A stretch of DNA of 64,000 nt, from the NCBI GenBank assembly GCA_003049485.1, contig PYST01000063.1, positions 1 to 64,000 of the forward strand. Reading direction: 5' to 3'. Made by a program: the position numbers and the translations under genes. Each line of letters starts with the position of its first letter. The stretch's first letter is position 1. Positions 54,420-64,000 of the stretch are shown here, in pieces. The stretch is from Ophioceras dolichostomum (lineage: Eukaryota > Ascomycota > Sordariomycetes > Magnaporthales > Ophioceraceae). Below the pieces are notes generated by a model, which was given only the letters and a program-made list of their open reading frames with translations, had not been told where the DNA came from and did not search any database.

Positions 54420-56579
54420 GAGGTCTCCTGAGGCAATGTCATATTCTTTAATATTCTATTACCGCTTTTAGTTCTTCTCGTATGCTTCGCAGATTGTATT
54501 GCTATTATCATTTTTATTCTTCAGTATTCTTTTTTTCTCTTTTTCTTTTCTGTCACGATATTTTTTTCTTATGAAGTCAGATGATACGATGCGATCATGC
54601 GTTATCGATTCGAGATTTGGGGAGAAAGGGGAAGATACGTTGAGTTTTCTGAATTGTGTGAGGATGAGACGAGAGAGGGAATGAAACAGTTATGAGAGAA
54701 GCTATTGTGGAGGAAGACAGAAGCTGTGGGAGAGACGAACCAGCAGACGCAGAGGAGACGAAATACCCCAACCTACCAACGGCCAACTTTACCACCACCA
54801 CCACTACTACTCCGGACGATGAACCTTTACTTCTCACGAACCCCTTTACATCTTTCACCTTCTTACATTCATTACCGCCAGACGTGTTCTTACTACTACC
54901 TGCTACCACGTACTACTTACTCCCTACCACCCTTATACCCCCTTTCCTGTCTATCTTTACATTTACTTCGTTCTCTTTATCTTCTTGTCTCTCGCTCTCT
55001 CTACATACTTTCTGGCATCTCGTATTCATTATTCTTTTCCTGCTTTCTCCCCGGGAGTGGTGAGGGTTGGCTTTTATGGCTTGGATGTTGATTTTTAAAC
55101 GGGAAGATTATAACGAAGGAGAGCCCGATAAGTGGCTCTTGTTTCGTGGAGCGAGAGAAGATGGCAGACATACTGCGCTGCGATTATTTTTTGACGGGTC
55201 CTTTTGTTACCCTGTTCTGCTTTTGATGGCGACGAGAATGCACGATATGACATGATGACACGCGCGCGAACACGATACTTATTTGCTTGGAACGTTCCTG
55301 ACATCTTTTTCTGTCTTTTTTTTTATCTATCGCTGCTTATTTCCTGGTCTTCTTTTTCCTGCTTCAACCACCCCTCCATCTGCTCTCAGGGGCTGGAGGC
55401 TGGAGGGTCTCTTCTGTTACACTGTTCTTCTGCCTTATTCTGTCTGCCCGCACACAGATCAAAAAACCGAAAAGCATCGCATCTTTGCATCGAGGGCCCT
55501 TTTCTCCTCTTCTGATCATTTTATCTCTTTCTTTTTTAGTTTCTTTCGTCATGGGATAGATCATCTTTCTGTGGAGTTCAGTTGGCTGTTCTGTTTTGTT
55601 TTGTTTTCCCCCTTTTTTACTTCACCCCTTCAAAAGTTATGACTGAAACGACAGAACGCTGGAAAAACTGGTACATCAGCAAGCAGATTGAGAGGGACGA
55701 GGGAGGGGATCGATGTGTCTTGACGTGAAGTGAGACTAACATATGGAGGGGGATGGAGGGCTGGAAGGATGAGGAACAGATTGGACGAGGGTGGGCTGAG
55801 GAGGAATACGGGAGAATGACATGACATGTATCTCATGAAAGATTTGCCCCCAGTACTTACTTTCGCCGTTGGCGCCTCCAGCCTGAAGAAGGCTGGAGAG
55901 TATGCCTACCTGCTTATACTGTTGATAAATTTTAAGTGACGATCACGATCATTTTTCTCCCTCGTAATGATGCTGTTCCTCTTGTGGAGACTTTTAATGC
56001 TTCCCCGTTGACGTGGTTTGTGCTATCCCTCTGAAATTCGTACCTCCCTGGCCTAGTTATTTTCTGCCTCATACGATCGGATGATACCAAGCTTTCTTGT
56101 CAATTCCTTCACACCGCCAAAAAAGAAGATCATTGAGTTGGGGAATTGCAACTCTACAGTGCCATTATGAAGATCCGTGATACGCCCGAGAAGCCCGGAC
56201 TGCCGATGTTCCCGAACTTCCCAGGCCCCATTACTACGGACTCTAGGGAGGTCCAGGGGCGCTAGCGGGGAAGCTATAGCGGGCGTTAGCAGCATAGCAC
56301 GAGGGCATCAACCAATCACGCTTACCTCACTCACGCGAGCAGCAAGCATGGTCCTGTATTTACACTTGTCTGTAATTTTTTTTTTTCTCCCTTTCGCTTT
56401 CTCACCGTGCCAGCTTCCTGCAAGGAGGTACTCCCAGTATTATACTGCCACCAACCATTGGTACCACCTATCTCCCGAGGTGGAGACGTCGTTTCTGTCT
56501 CGGGTCCGCACGGTTTCGCGACCGCGAACGCCATCAAACGCCTATGACGTAGAAGGAAGCTGAGGAGGGGGCCAAGACA
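54420..56579. other. Spacer downstream of the unknown-function gene, no gene seen
   Basis: This 2.2-kb stretch is T-rich in its first half (54480-55640) on the plus strand. Short frames with hydrophobic runs there result from T-rich composition and are not called. The final 200 bp form the upstream region of PER1. Confidence 0.6.
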
Positions 56580-58034
56580 ATGCCGATGTTAACGGCAGCG
56601 GGTCGCAACGGCGACAGCAGCCGGAGGAGGAGGAGGAGGATGATGACGAGGAGGTTTCTTGGGCTACCGAGCGGCGACGCGCTTCTAGTCGTTCTTCTGG
56701 GGCTGCTATTCTTCGTCGGTCGCGCCGAGGCGTCGATAGGCGACCGTCTGCCCGAGTTCCACGAGTGCATCGAGGTTCGTAATTTTTGATTCAGCCATGA
56801 GGATGGGATGACATGGCTGGACGATAGTTCCCCGTGCATCCGTTCTCCCCTCACCTGGCTGGTATCTACTACCTAGACAGAAGAAAATGTCCTTTCTCTC
56901 TCTCTCGCTAACCAGTTCCATGTCTGGACAAAACAGATCTGCAAGCACGAGAACTGCGAACCCGACACCATCGACCACAAAACACCAATCCGTGAGATCC
57001 AACCCCAAGCAACGCCTGCTGCTCTCTCCTCTAGACCACGACCACCACGACCACCCCTCTAAAAGCTCGACCCGGACGCGTTTCGCTAACTAGACCTTCC
57101 TCCCACAAACAGCCCTCCACCACCGCCTCCTCCTCTGGACCTGCCCCCAAGAATGCGACTACGCCTGCCAGCACATCATCACCGACCAGCGCGTCGCCGC
57201 CTCCGCGCCCGTCGTCCAGTTCCACGGCAAGTGGCCCTTCCACCGGTTCCTCGGCATGCAGGAGCCCCTGTCCGTCCTCTTCTCCGCGGGGAACCTCTGG
57301 GCGCACCTGGACGGCCTCTCGAAGCTCCACGCGCTCGTCGCGCCCACCTACGCCCTCCGCCGCTACTACTTCGGGTTCGCGATCTCGGGGATAGCGGCCT
57401 GGACGGCGTCCATAGTCTTCCACACGCGCGACTTCCGCGCCACCGAGCAGGTTGACTACTTCGCGGCGGGCGCCAACGTGCTGTACGGCCTGTACCTGGC
57501 CGTGGTGCGCATCTGGCGGCTCGACGTCCCCGCTCGCAGGGGGGCGGCGAGGTGGTGGACGGTGGTTTGTTTGGCTGCGTACGCGTCGCACGTGGGATAC
57601 TTGAGGTTCGTGAGGTGGAACTACACGTACAACATGGCCGCCAACGTCGCGGTCGGCGCCTGCCAGAACGTGCTGTGGACGCGCTTCTCGTGGACGAGGT
57701 ACCGGCGAGAGAGGCGCGCGTGGACGGCCCTGCCGGGCCTGGCCGTCGCGTGGATCACCATGGCTATGGGCCTGGAGCTGTTCGACTTCCCGCCGATCTG
57801 GGGCGCCGTCGACGCGCATTCGCTTTGGCATCTGGGGACGATCTTCCCTACTGCGATTTGGTATAAGTGAGTGGTACACTGACCAGCCGCCTCCCGTTCC
57901 CTGTTGGTATATATCACATATGTGCTTTGGCCACCACCACCGCAACTAACCGCTTTCCCCCTTCTCTAATCCACAGCTTCCTGGTCAAGGACGCGCAAGA
58001 CGACATCGTCGGCACCGAGAGGTTGAAGGCGTGA
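56580..58034 (+). CDS. PER1: Per1/PGAP3-like GPI-anchor remodelling membrane protein
   Basis: Exon model: 56580-56774, 56937-56991, 57113-57866, 57977-58034, giving 353 residues. Donors are GTTCGT, GTGAGA and GTGAGT, all with CAG acceptors, and all junctions keep frame (CIE-ICKHENCEP; TPI-PLHHRLLLWTC; WYN-FLVKDAQ). The N-terminus has a basic leader and a signal segment (LLVVLLGLLFFVGRAEAS). A luminal Cys-rich part follows (DYACQH), then about seven membrane helices. Conserved motifs are QFHGKWPF, ASIVFHTRDFRATEQVDYF and DAHSLWHLGTIFP, carrying the His/Asp residues shared with the CREST hydrolase superfamily. Per1 is an ER phospholipase A2 that removes the unsaturated acyl chain from GPI lipids. 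The first ATG may be replaced by 56640 (MMTRRFLG). The 10-residue tail after LVKDAQ is hydrophilic. Confidence 0.92.
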
Positions 58035-58596
58035 TATGTATGATCACCTTGGCGCTCTTCTTTATCTAGTACGTCCGGGTCAGGAACGTGTGCTAGCTTC
58101 GTAGCCGTTATCTATACGTAGGTACCTAGGTAGCTATCTATCTGTCTTCCTAGTCGGGGATCATGTAATAGCGGGCAGCGGCATGTTCACCGGCTCGACT
58201 TGCCTTGATGCCGCGGATTAATGAGACTGCGGCCTGCGCGAGCTAGCGGATATATAAGGAGATCCATACACCATTTAATGAAATAATTACCCCCAACTAA
58301 GCGATGTGTCACCCCGGGTATCGGACTCGCACGCTGGGGTGTTGAAATATGGTCGATGATGCCCATCTTCGCCCATCTTCCAGAGCATTGGGTTTGCTCT
58401 TCACTTCTCGGTCATCTCATGCCGGGCAACTCGTCAGGCGATCAGGAAGCAGTGTTCATGATGCGATGTATAATGCCATGATGCGCTAACTAAGCTACCT
58501 AGCCATTTCGTTTCTTTCCCCCTCAATCCTCATCCATCTGTCCATGCAATGATTACCACTCTCCTCCTTCCCTCCATCTTTCTCAAAACCCCAAAA
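58035..58596. other. Shared 3' spacer between PER1 and NUP159
   Basis: The two genes converge here. TAGGTACCTAGGTAG at 58119-58133 is a copy of the recurring motif and is partly palindromic. No gene was seen. Confidence 0.6.
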
Positions 58597-61500
58597 TCAA
58601 CAATCATCATCATCCATCCTCCAAACATTCGCCCCATTCTTCTCCAACCCCTCCCTAACCCTCGCCAAAATCCCCTCCCTCCTCTTCATCCTCGCCCTGA
58701 TCCGCTCCTTCTCGCCGTCCGTGTACCCACTCAACTTCTTCCTAGGCGTTGCTGAAGGTGTACCTCCGGAGCTGCCCACTGACATACCAAGCTGCTGTTG
58801 CTGCTGCTGCTGACCAGGTGAGAACACCGAACGTGAGAGCCTCTTCTGGTGCTGGTGCTGGGACGACTGTTTCTGAGGCGTAGACGGCGACGAGTTGCTG
58901 TTACTGCCACCCCCCTCTGACCCTGTCCCAGTACCAGTCCCAGCACCACCAACATGAACGCCCTGAAGCCTCAGCTTCCGTATCTGATTCTCCAGAACGT
59001 CCACATCGCCACTCCGCTTCTCCACCATGCTCGTCATCTTCATAACCGTGCGCATAACGGCCTCGACAGTAGGCGGCGCCGTACCAGCCGCCGCACCGAC
59101 CGCACCGGCGCCTACACCTACACCTGCACCCGCACCATTCGTGGCACCACCACCACCACCACCAGAACCCCCCTTCGTCGGCGTGCCCTGTCCGATACTA
59201 ATACCAGAAACAGCACCACCAGCAGCGACCATCCTAGTCCTCAACATCGTAAGCGCCTCCTCAGCCTCGACAAGGCTCTTCGCGAACCCCGTGAAAACCC
59301 TCCTCAGATCCGCCTGCTGCGCAGCCTGCTCCGCCCCCAGCGGCAACGACCTCGCGGCGCTGGCCTGGTCCGGGTCGACCCTGCTCAGGTAGTTCCTCCG
59401 CAGGTCCATCTCCCTCCCCCTCAGGCGCGCGAGTCCCCTCCCGAGCTCCGCGCAGCTCTCGATCATCCCGTCCAGGTCCCTCACCCTCCCGCCCTCGAGG
59501 TCCCCCGCCAGCTCGTCCTCCCCCAGGATGTGGGGCACGTCCTCGGCGTCGCAGAGGATCCAGTCGTCGGGTATCTCCAAGTCCTCCATCGTCTTGTGCT
59601 GCCGCTGCCGCCGCCTAGGTGCCTCGCAGCTGCGACCCATGTGTCCCAGGATGAACTCCTTCAGGTGCCTCGCGTTGAGCCCCAGTGTGTCGACCATGCG
59701 GTTGATGTCTCTATACATCGCCTCCGCCTGCGCCGGCACCGTCCTGCCCGCCTGCGGCACCTCGCCCGAGTTTGGCAGGAACTCGGCCAGCTCGAGCGTG
59801 GGCACGGGCGGGGCGTTGAGGAGCTCCTGCTTCCAGTCGTCTTCCTGATCCGAGAGCAGCTGCGACTCGTCGGCTGCCTTCTTGGCCTGCGCTTTGCGCT
59901 GCTGCTCGACGTTGGGGTCGGGCGTGAGCCGCCCTCCTCCTCCTGGTTGTTGTTGCTGGTGCTGATGCTGCTGCTGTTTGGCAGGAGGGGGGCCCATGGC
60001 GGGGTGAGATCTCGGCTGCGCCGGGGCCAGAGACGGCTTGCCGAAGACGGATGAGCCGGGACCACCACCGCCTAGGAGTTGGGACGCCATGCCGGGCGCA
60101 CTGACGGAGCGGGATGCCTCGGGCTTGAACATTCGGGAAGGGACGCCGGCTCCGCCGCGCACGGGACTGGGCGACCTAGGGCTCATAGCCAGCGGTTGCG
60201 GGAAGGACGGCGCGTTGCGGCTCACCTCGCCGAAGAGGCGGCGGGGCTGGTCGCCACCGGCGGTGGACGCGAGGGAGAAGACGCTTCCTGAGCCGCCGGC
60301 GGCGCCAATGCCGCCGAAGGAGCTCTGCGGGGTGAAGCCGGGGGTCTGGCCGAAGCCTGTGGTGGTGGTCGGGCTGAGGTCCTTGGCGACGTCGATTCCG
60401 CTGCCTTCGCTCTCGGCGCCCTCGTCCTCTTCGTTCTCATTCTCGTTTGAGCCTTCATCATCCTCGACTTCATCGCTTACGTCCTCTTCTTCTCCTTCCT
60501 CCTCATCTGACAATTCGCCTTCCTCTGAGCCGCTGGGTATGGGTTGATCCAGGACGGAATCCTCGACAGGCAGCTTGGGCAACGACTGCTGCAGCAGGGA
60601 AGGAGTCGGTGCCTCGGGCCTCTTCGGTAACACACCAGGCAGCGGCAGCTGGAAGTTGTCGACCTTGTACTTCGACTTTTGCGTGATAGGATCAGGTGGC
60701 AAGGGCGCGTCATCGACGGCCCCTCCTTCGGGCTCCGGACTGGGGCTGGTGGCCAAGCGGGACGGTAGTTTAGATTCTGAAGAAGGGAAAGGATGATCAA
60801 CATCATTGTCAGTAAGCCCCTCCTGTGCTGTGGTACTCCCCTTGACCTTGGTGGGTGACTCATCCCCCAACATGCGGGCCAGCTGTTGCTGCTCTTCAGG
60901 CGAGCGCGTTGTCGCCGCCGATGACCCGGATGAGTCGGTGAGATAGAAGAGAGCCTTACTAGTTGACTCGGGCGGGAGCGGGGCAGTGACGTCCTTCGGG
61001 GGTGTCGACGGGCTTGCCTTGGCCGCTGTGGCGGATGACCCGAAAATGCCGCCGCCCGTGCCCACAGAGGCGAAGGGGGATGTTGATGGTTTGAGGCCGC
61101 CGAACAGGCCTGCTCCGGACGTTGTTGGCGCCGTTGTCGTGGAGGTGAGAAATTTGGACGGAGCCGGAGATGTGGTGGGCGTGGTGGACGGGCCAAACAG
61201 ACTCGGGGCCCCGAATGTGGAGCCGGTAGATTGTGTAACGGATCCGAAAAGAGGCTTCGACGGGTCAAATGATGTCCCTGCTGATATGGACGCGAAAGGG
61301 TTTGGCTTGACTGGAGGAAAAGCGCCGTTATCCTTCGAGAGGGACGCAAAGGGGTTCGGCTTCTCCGCCGGCGAGCCGGACGACGTTGCTGTCATGGCCA
61401 AACCACCGCTGAAGATGCTAGCGGGCTTAGCAGTGTTTGATTCTGTTGCCGCAGGCGTGGCCTTGGAAGTATCTCCAAGAGACGAGCCGAAACCGGAGCC

Positions 61501-63863
61501 GAAACCGAGCGAACCGCCTGCGGCAGCCAACTCAGTCTTGCCGTCGTCATTTGCAGGGGTGGCATCCGCCTTGAACGTAGAGTTGAGTTTGAACGGGGTG
61601 GATCCAAAGGGCGAGGCGGTGGTGGTTGAGGATGGCTTTGCCGAAGGGAAAGAAGTGTCGTTATCCATAGAAATCTCCTGGGAGCTTCCGCCACCGAACG
61701 CGCCCGACGGCTTTGCGGACCCGAAGATGCTGCCCCCGCTTGCTCCTCCACCAGCCGCTCCACCCGCAGCAAGCGACGCAAACCCGCCCTTGTTCGCGAA
61801 GGATGAGAAGCCGCCGCCAGAAGTAGGAGTGGACGTCGACGATGCACCGACCCCGCTGCCGAAGCCACTGCCTGGGGTTCCGGTGGCTGGAGCCGCGGGG
61901 CTGCCGAACGACGGGTGACCGAACGCAGGCTTCCCGAACTCGTGTGAGCTGGACGCCGTGCTACCTGCCGCCATTGCCGCCCATGGAGACGCCTTCTGAG
62001 CTCCCATGGCACCGGCACCACCCAACGCAGAGGCTTGCCCGAATGCCGGGGTGCTAGTCGGCTTAGCACCGCCTAGGGCAGAGGGCGTGCCAAAGGCAGG
62101 GGCACCAAAGGCAGGGGCACCAAACGCCGAGGTGGAGGAGGCAGTCGCTGCGCTGCTACTGCCCCCAAAGGCTGTCGAGCCGAAGGCCGGCGCGGGTGAG
62201 GCCGTGTTAGAGGCTGATGCCCATGGAGACTTCTTGGCACCAAGGGCGGTGGTACCACCAAAGGCCGGGGCCGGAGTGGCTGCTGCAGGCGTGCCGAAAG
62301 CTGGGGCCTGGGTAGCCGGAGAGGCTGCGAATGCAGGCGCGCTAGCGGCAAAAGCAGAAGTTGTAGTGGTGCCTGCAGCAGGGCCACTGCCCTGAATGGC
62401 CGAGATGCCAGGGTAGGTGGTGCCCTGCCGAATGGATTCGTTGTATACGATCCACCACGCGGCCAGGACACCTTCGTTGTTCAGTGCCCAGAGTCCGGGG
62501 AGGGGGCCGGGAGATTCATCCATCTCCTCGGCAGGAATAGGTTTGTAGACCTTAGTCTTGGACGACAAATCCAGTGCAATGCCGAGAGGGAAGGTGTCAT
62601 TGAAGTCCTCGCCCATGGGCAGCTGCGCGCGCTTGGAGTCGTCCGCGAACTCGGTAGTGGTGAAGACGCCCGTGATCTTCTCCGCAGGCACGTCACCGGT
62701 TAGCGGCGCCGTGGATCGGGTCAGCAGGCCGATCGCCTCCCGCGACGAGGACGAGACGAGCAGCATATCCTGCAGGTTCGGTGGGAAGTCGCGCAGCCTC
62801 AGAATGGAGTGGTGCGGCTTCTTGTCCGACCCGAAGGGTTCGACGGGGTCCGTCAGCTTTTGGAAGACGAAGGTTGTTGGCACCCCTTTCTCTTGGTGTC
62901 GGGTGATGATGTGGTAGACTGAGGATGGGTCTCCATTGGTCACATTATGGATGACAAGGAAGACGTGGTTCTCCAGCCAGGCGAGGGAAGCAACTGTTTG
63001 GGTAGAATCTCGTCAGTTTGATGAACAAAGATAAACCAACAATGCGCAATAGATTTTCGCTGAGAGAACTTACCATGGTGGTCTCCCAAACTTGGTGGCT
63101 TGGGGATCTGAGCCTTGACCACACCTTCAGGAGTCATCTGCTCCACGGCGCCATCGGCAAGGCCAGCCACGAGCTGCTTGCCCTTGGTGCTCCACGCGGC
63201 GCACGACACGCCCGACCTAAGGACAGGGCCGTTGGGGCCAGAGACCAGCCCGCGCTGCTTGAGGTTCGCCACGAGCAGGTTTCCGTTGTTGGTGACGGCG
63301 ATGATGAGCTCCGCCATCTCGGGCATGGGGTTGGGCACCAGAGCGCGCAGGGGCTCGCCGCTTGTCGAGATCTCCATCGCCGGCTGTGTCGAGCCCCGCG
63401 AGAGGGCCTCGACATCATAGACCGCCAGCCCTCCCCCGGTCTCAGCCGAGATGATCAGATACTGTTCGTCGGCCGTGAACGCGAGCTGCGAGATCCGGAT
63501 CGGCAACAGGAGCTTCGCTTGTGGCTCGAACGGCCTCACCTCGCTTTCGACTCCATCTTCCTTGGGGGCGTCGAAGGTCTTGCGAACGGACTCGGTCGTG
63601 GCAATGTGCACCGCGTCTGGCCCCGCGGCGGCGACGAGGCCCTTTTTCGAGGCGATGCTGATGAGGCATGCTGTGGGGGACGGAGGGTCTTGCCATTTTG
63701 AGGTCAGCTGCACCTTCGCATCACCAGCGACGGCAAGAAACCCAAGGCCCTCGGTCTGGATAACCTCCAATTCCGGTCCCTGCGACAACCCCCCCGCCGT
63801 GGGAGCGGCAGCTCCTGCCGCGCCCATCAGGGCGTTTGATGTGTTCCCGAAGCTGAATGCCAT
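58597..63863 (-). CDS. NUP159: FG-repeat nucleoporin Nup159 (Nup214 family)
   Basis: Exon model: 63863-63074 and 62993-58597, giving 1,728 residues. The intron 63073-62994 (GTAAGT...CAG) joins GDHH to VASLAWLENH. The N-terminal 440 residues form the beta-propeller that in yeast binds the mRNA-export helicase Dbp5 (LIISAETGGGLAVYDVEAL, LENHVFLVIHNVTNGD). Next comes a long FG region with many SAFG, PAFG and GFGSG units. Then there are a Pro/Ser segment, an acidic stretch (SDEEEGEEEDVSDEVEDDEG), and a C-terminal coiled-coil region from about residue 1,240 (ELAEFLPNSGEV, REMDLRRNYLSRVDPDQ) that would anchor it with Nup82 and Nsp1. The start is the ATG in MAFSFGNTSNAL. Yeast Nup159 sits on the cytoplasmic face of the pore. 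The tail is rich in Gly and Gln low complexity. Confidence 0.92.
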
Positions 63864-64000
63864 GGTAGGTGCCAAGGATCCGCCTCTACAGAGGGGAACC
63901 TAGTGTTCAACAGTCGAAGAGTCGCATTGATAGGAGGAAGCGACTGTTTGTAGATAGGCTGGTCGGAGGCTCAGCGGAGAGCTCAAAATGCGTGGCGATG
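63864..64000. other. Upstream region of NUP159 at window edge
   Basis: The first 137 bp upstream of the NUP159 start. Nothing further was recognised. Confidence 0.5.

Noticed and set aside
54692..55642. Hydrophobic frames in T-rich DNA
   Set aside because: Apparent membrane segments arise from T-rich composition; no conserved motif, and several frames overlap.
1..64000. A multi-gene biosynthetic or defence cluster
   Set aside because: Apart from the NLR tail, neighbours are unrelated housekeeping genes on both strands; no PKS, NRPS, P450 or transporter genes were seen.

Overview
The window comes from a filamentous ascomycete, most likely a Sordariomycete. The evidence is the gene set: a white-collar-2 photoreceptor subunit, a NACHT-WD40 type NLR tail, a fungal Rok1 helicase, a fungal Nup159, a DUF1996 secreted protein and a UPF0658 Golgi protein. 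Short GT-AG introns of about 50-130 bp, GC-rich coding DNA and multi-kilobase spacers agree with this. I cannot place the genus.

The left edge (1-4.5 kb) looks like an accessory, decayed region. It holds the 3' end of a WD40-repeat gene made of near-identical 126-bp units, a direct repeat, a broken gag-protease relic of an LTR-type retrotransposon, and a 5S rRNA pseudogene with an 18-bp internal duplication. Two poorly characterised minus-strand genes follow: a tubby-like-fold candidate and a Ser-rich disordered protein. After a spacer comes a UPF0658 Golgi membrane protein.

The central block (17-38 kb) is conserved housekeeping. PPP4R2/Psy4, the regulatory subunit of PP4 phosphatase, is tail-to-tail with RAD50. 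RAD50 is head-to-head with wc-2 across a 2.4-kb shared upstream region. Then come a peroxisomal enoyl-CoA hydratase-like protein with a C-terminal AKL, the ROK1 DEAD-box helicase, and an Rtg2-like retrograde regulator of the Ppx/GppA fold. Three neighbours (PPP4R2, RAD50, WC-2) act in DNA-damage or light responses, which makes the shared promoter worth attention; any functional link is inference.

The right part holds a type II membrane protein resembling O-fucosyltransferases, an aminoglycoside-phosphotransferase-like pseudogene with two in-frame TAG codons, a secreted DUF1996 protein with an 8-codon terminal exon, a 6.3-kb gene-free stretch, an 821-aa fungal protein of unknown function, the GPI-remodelling protein Per1, and on the minus strand the FG-nucleoporin Nup159.

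The motif TAGGTAGG/TACCTAGGTA recurs through spacers and inside at least two introns. No tRNA genes, CRISPR arrays or intact transposons were seen. Splice sites were placed by eye from GT-AG signals, reading phase and family resemblance, so exon borders are models.
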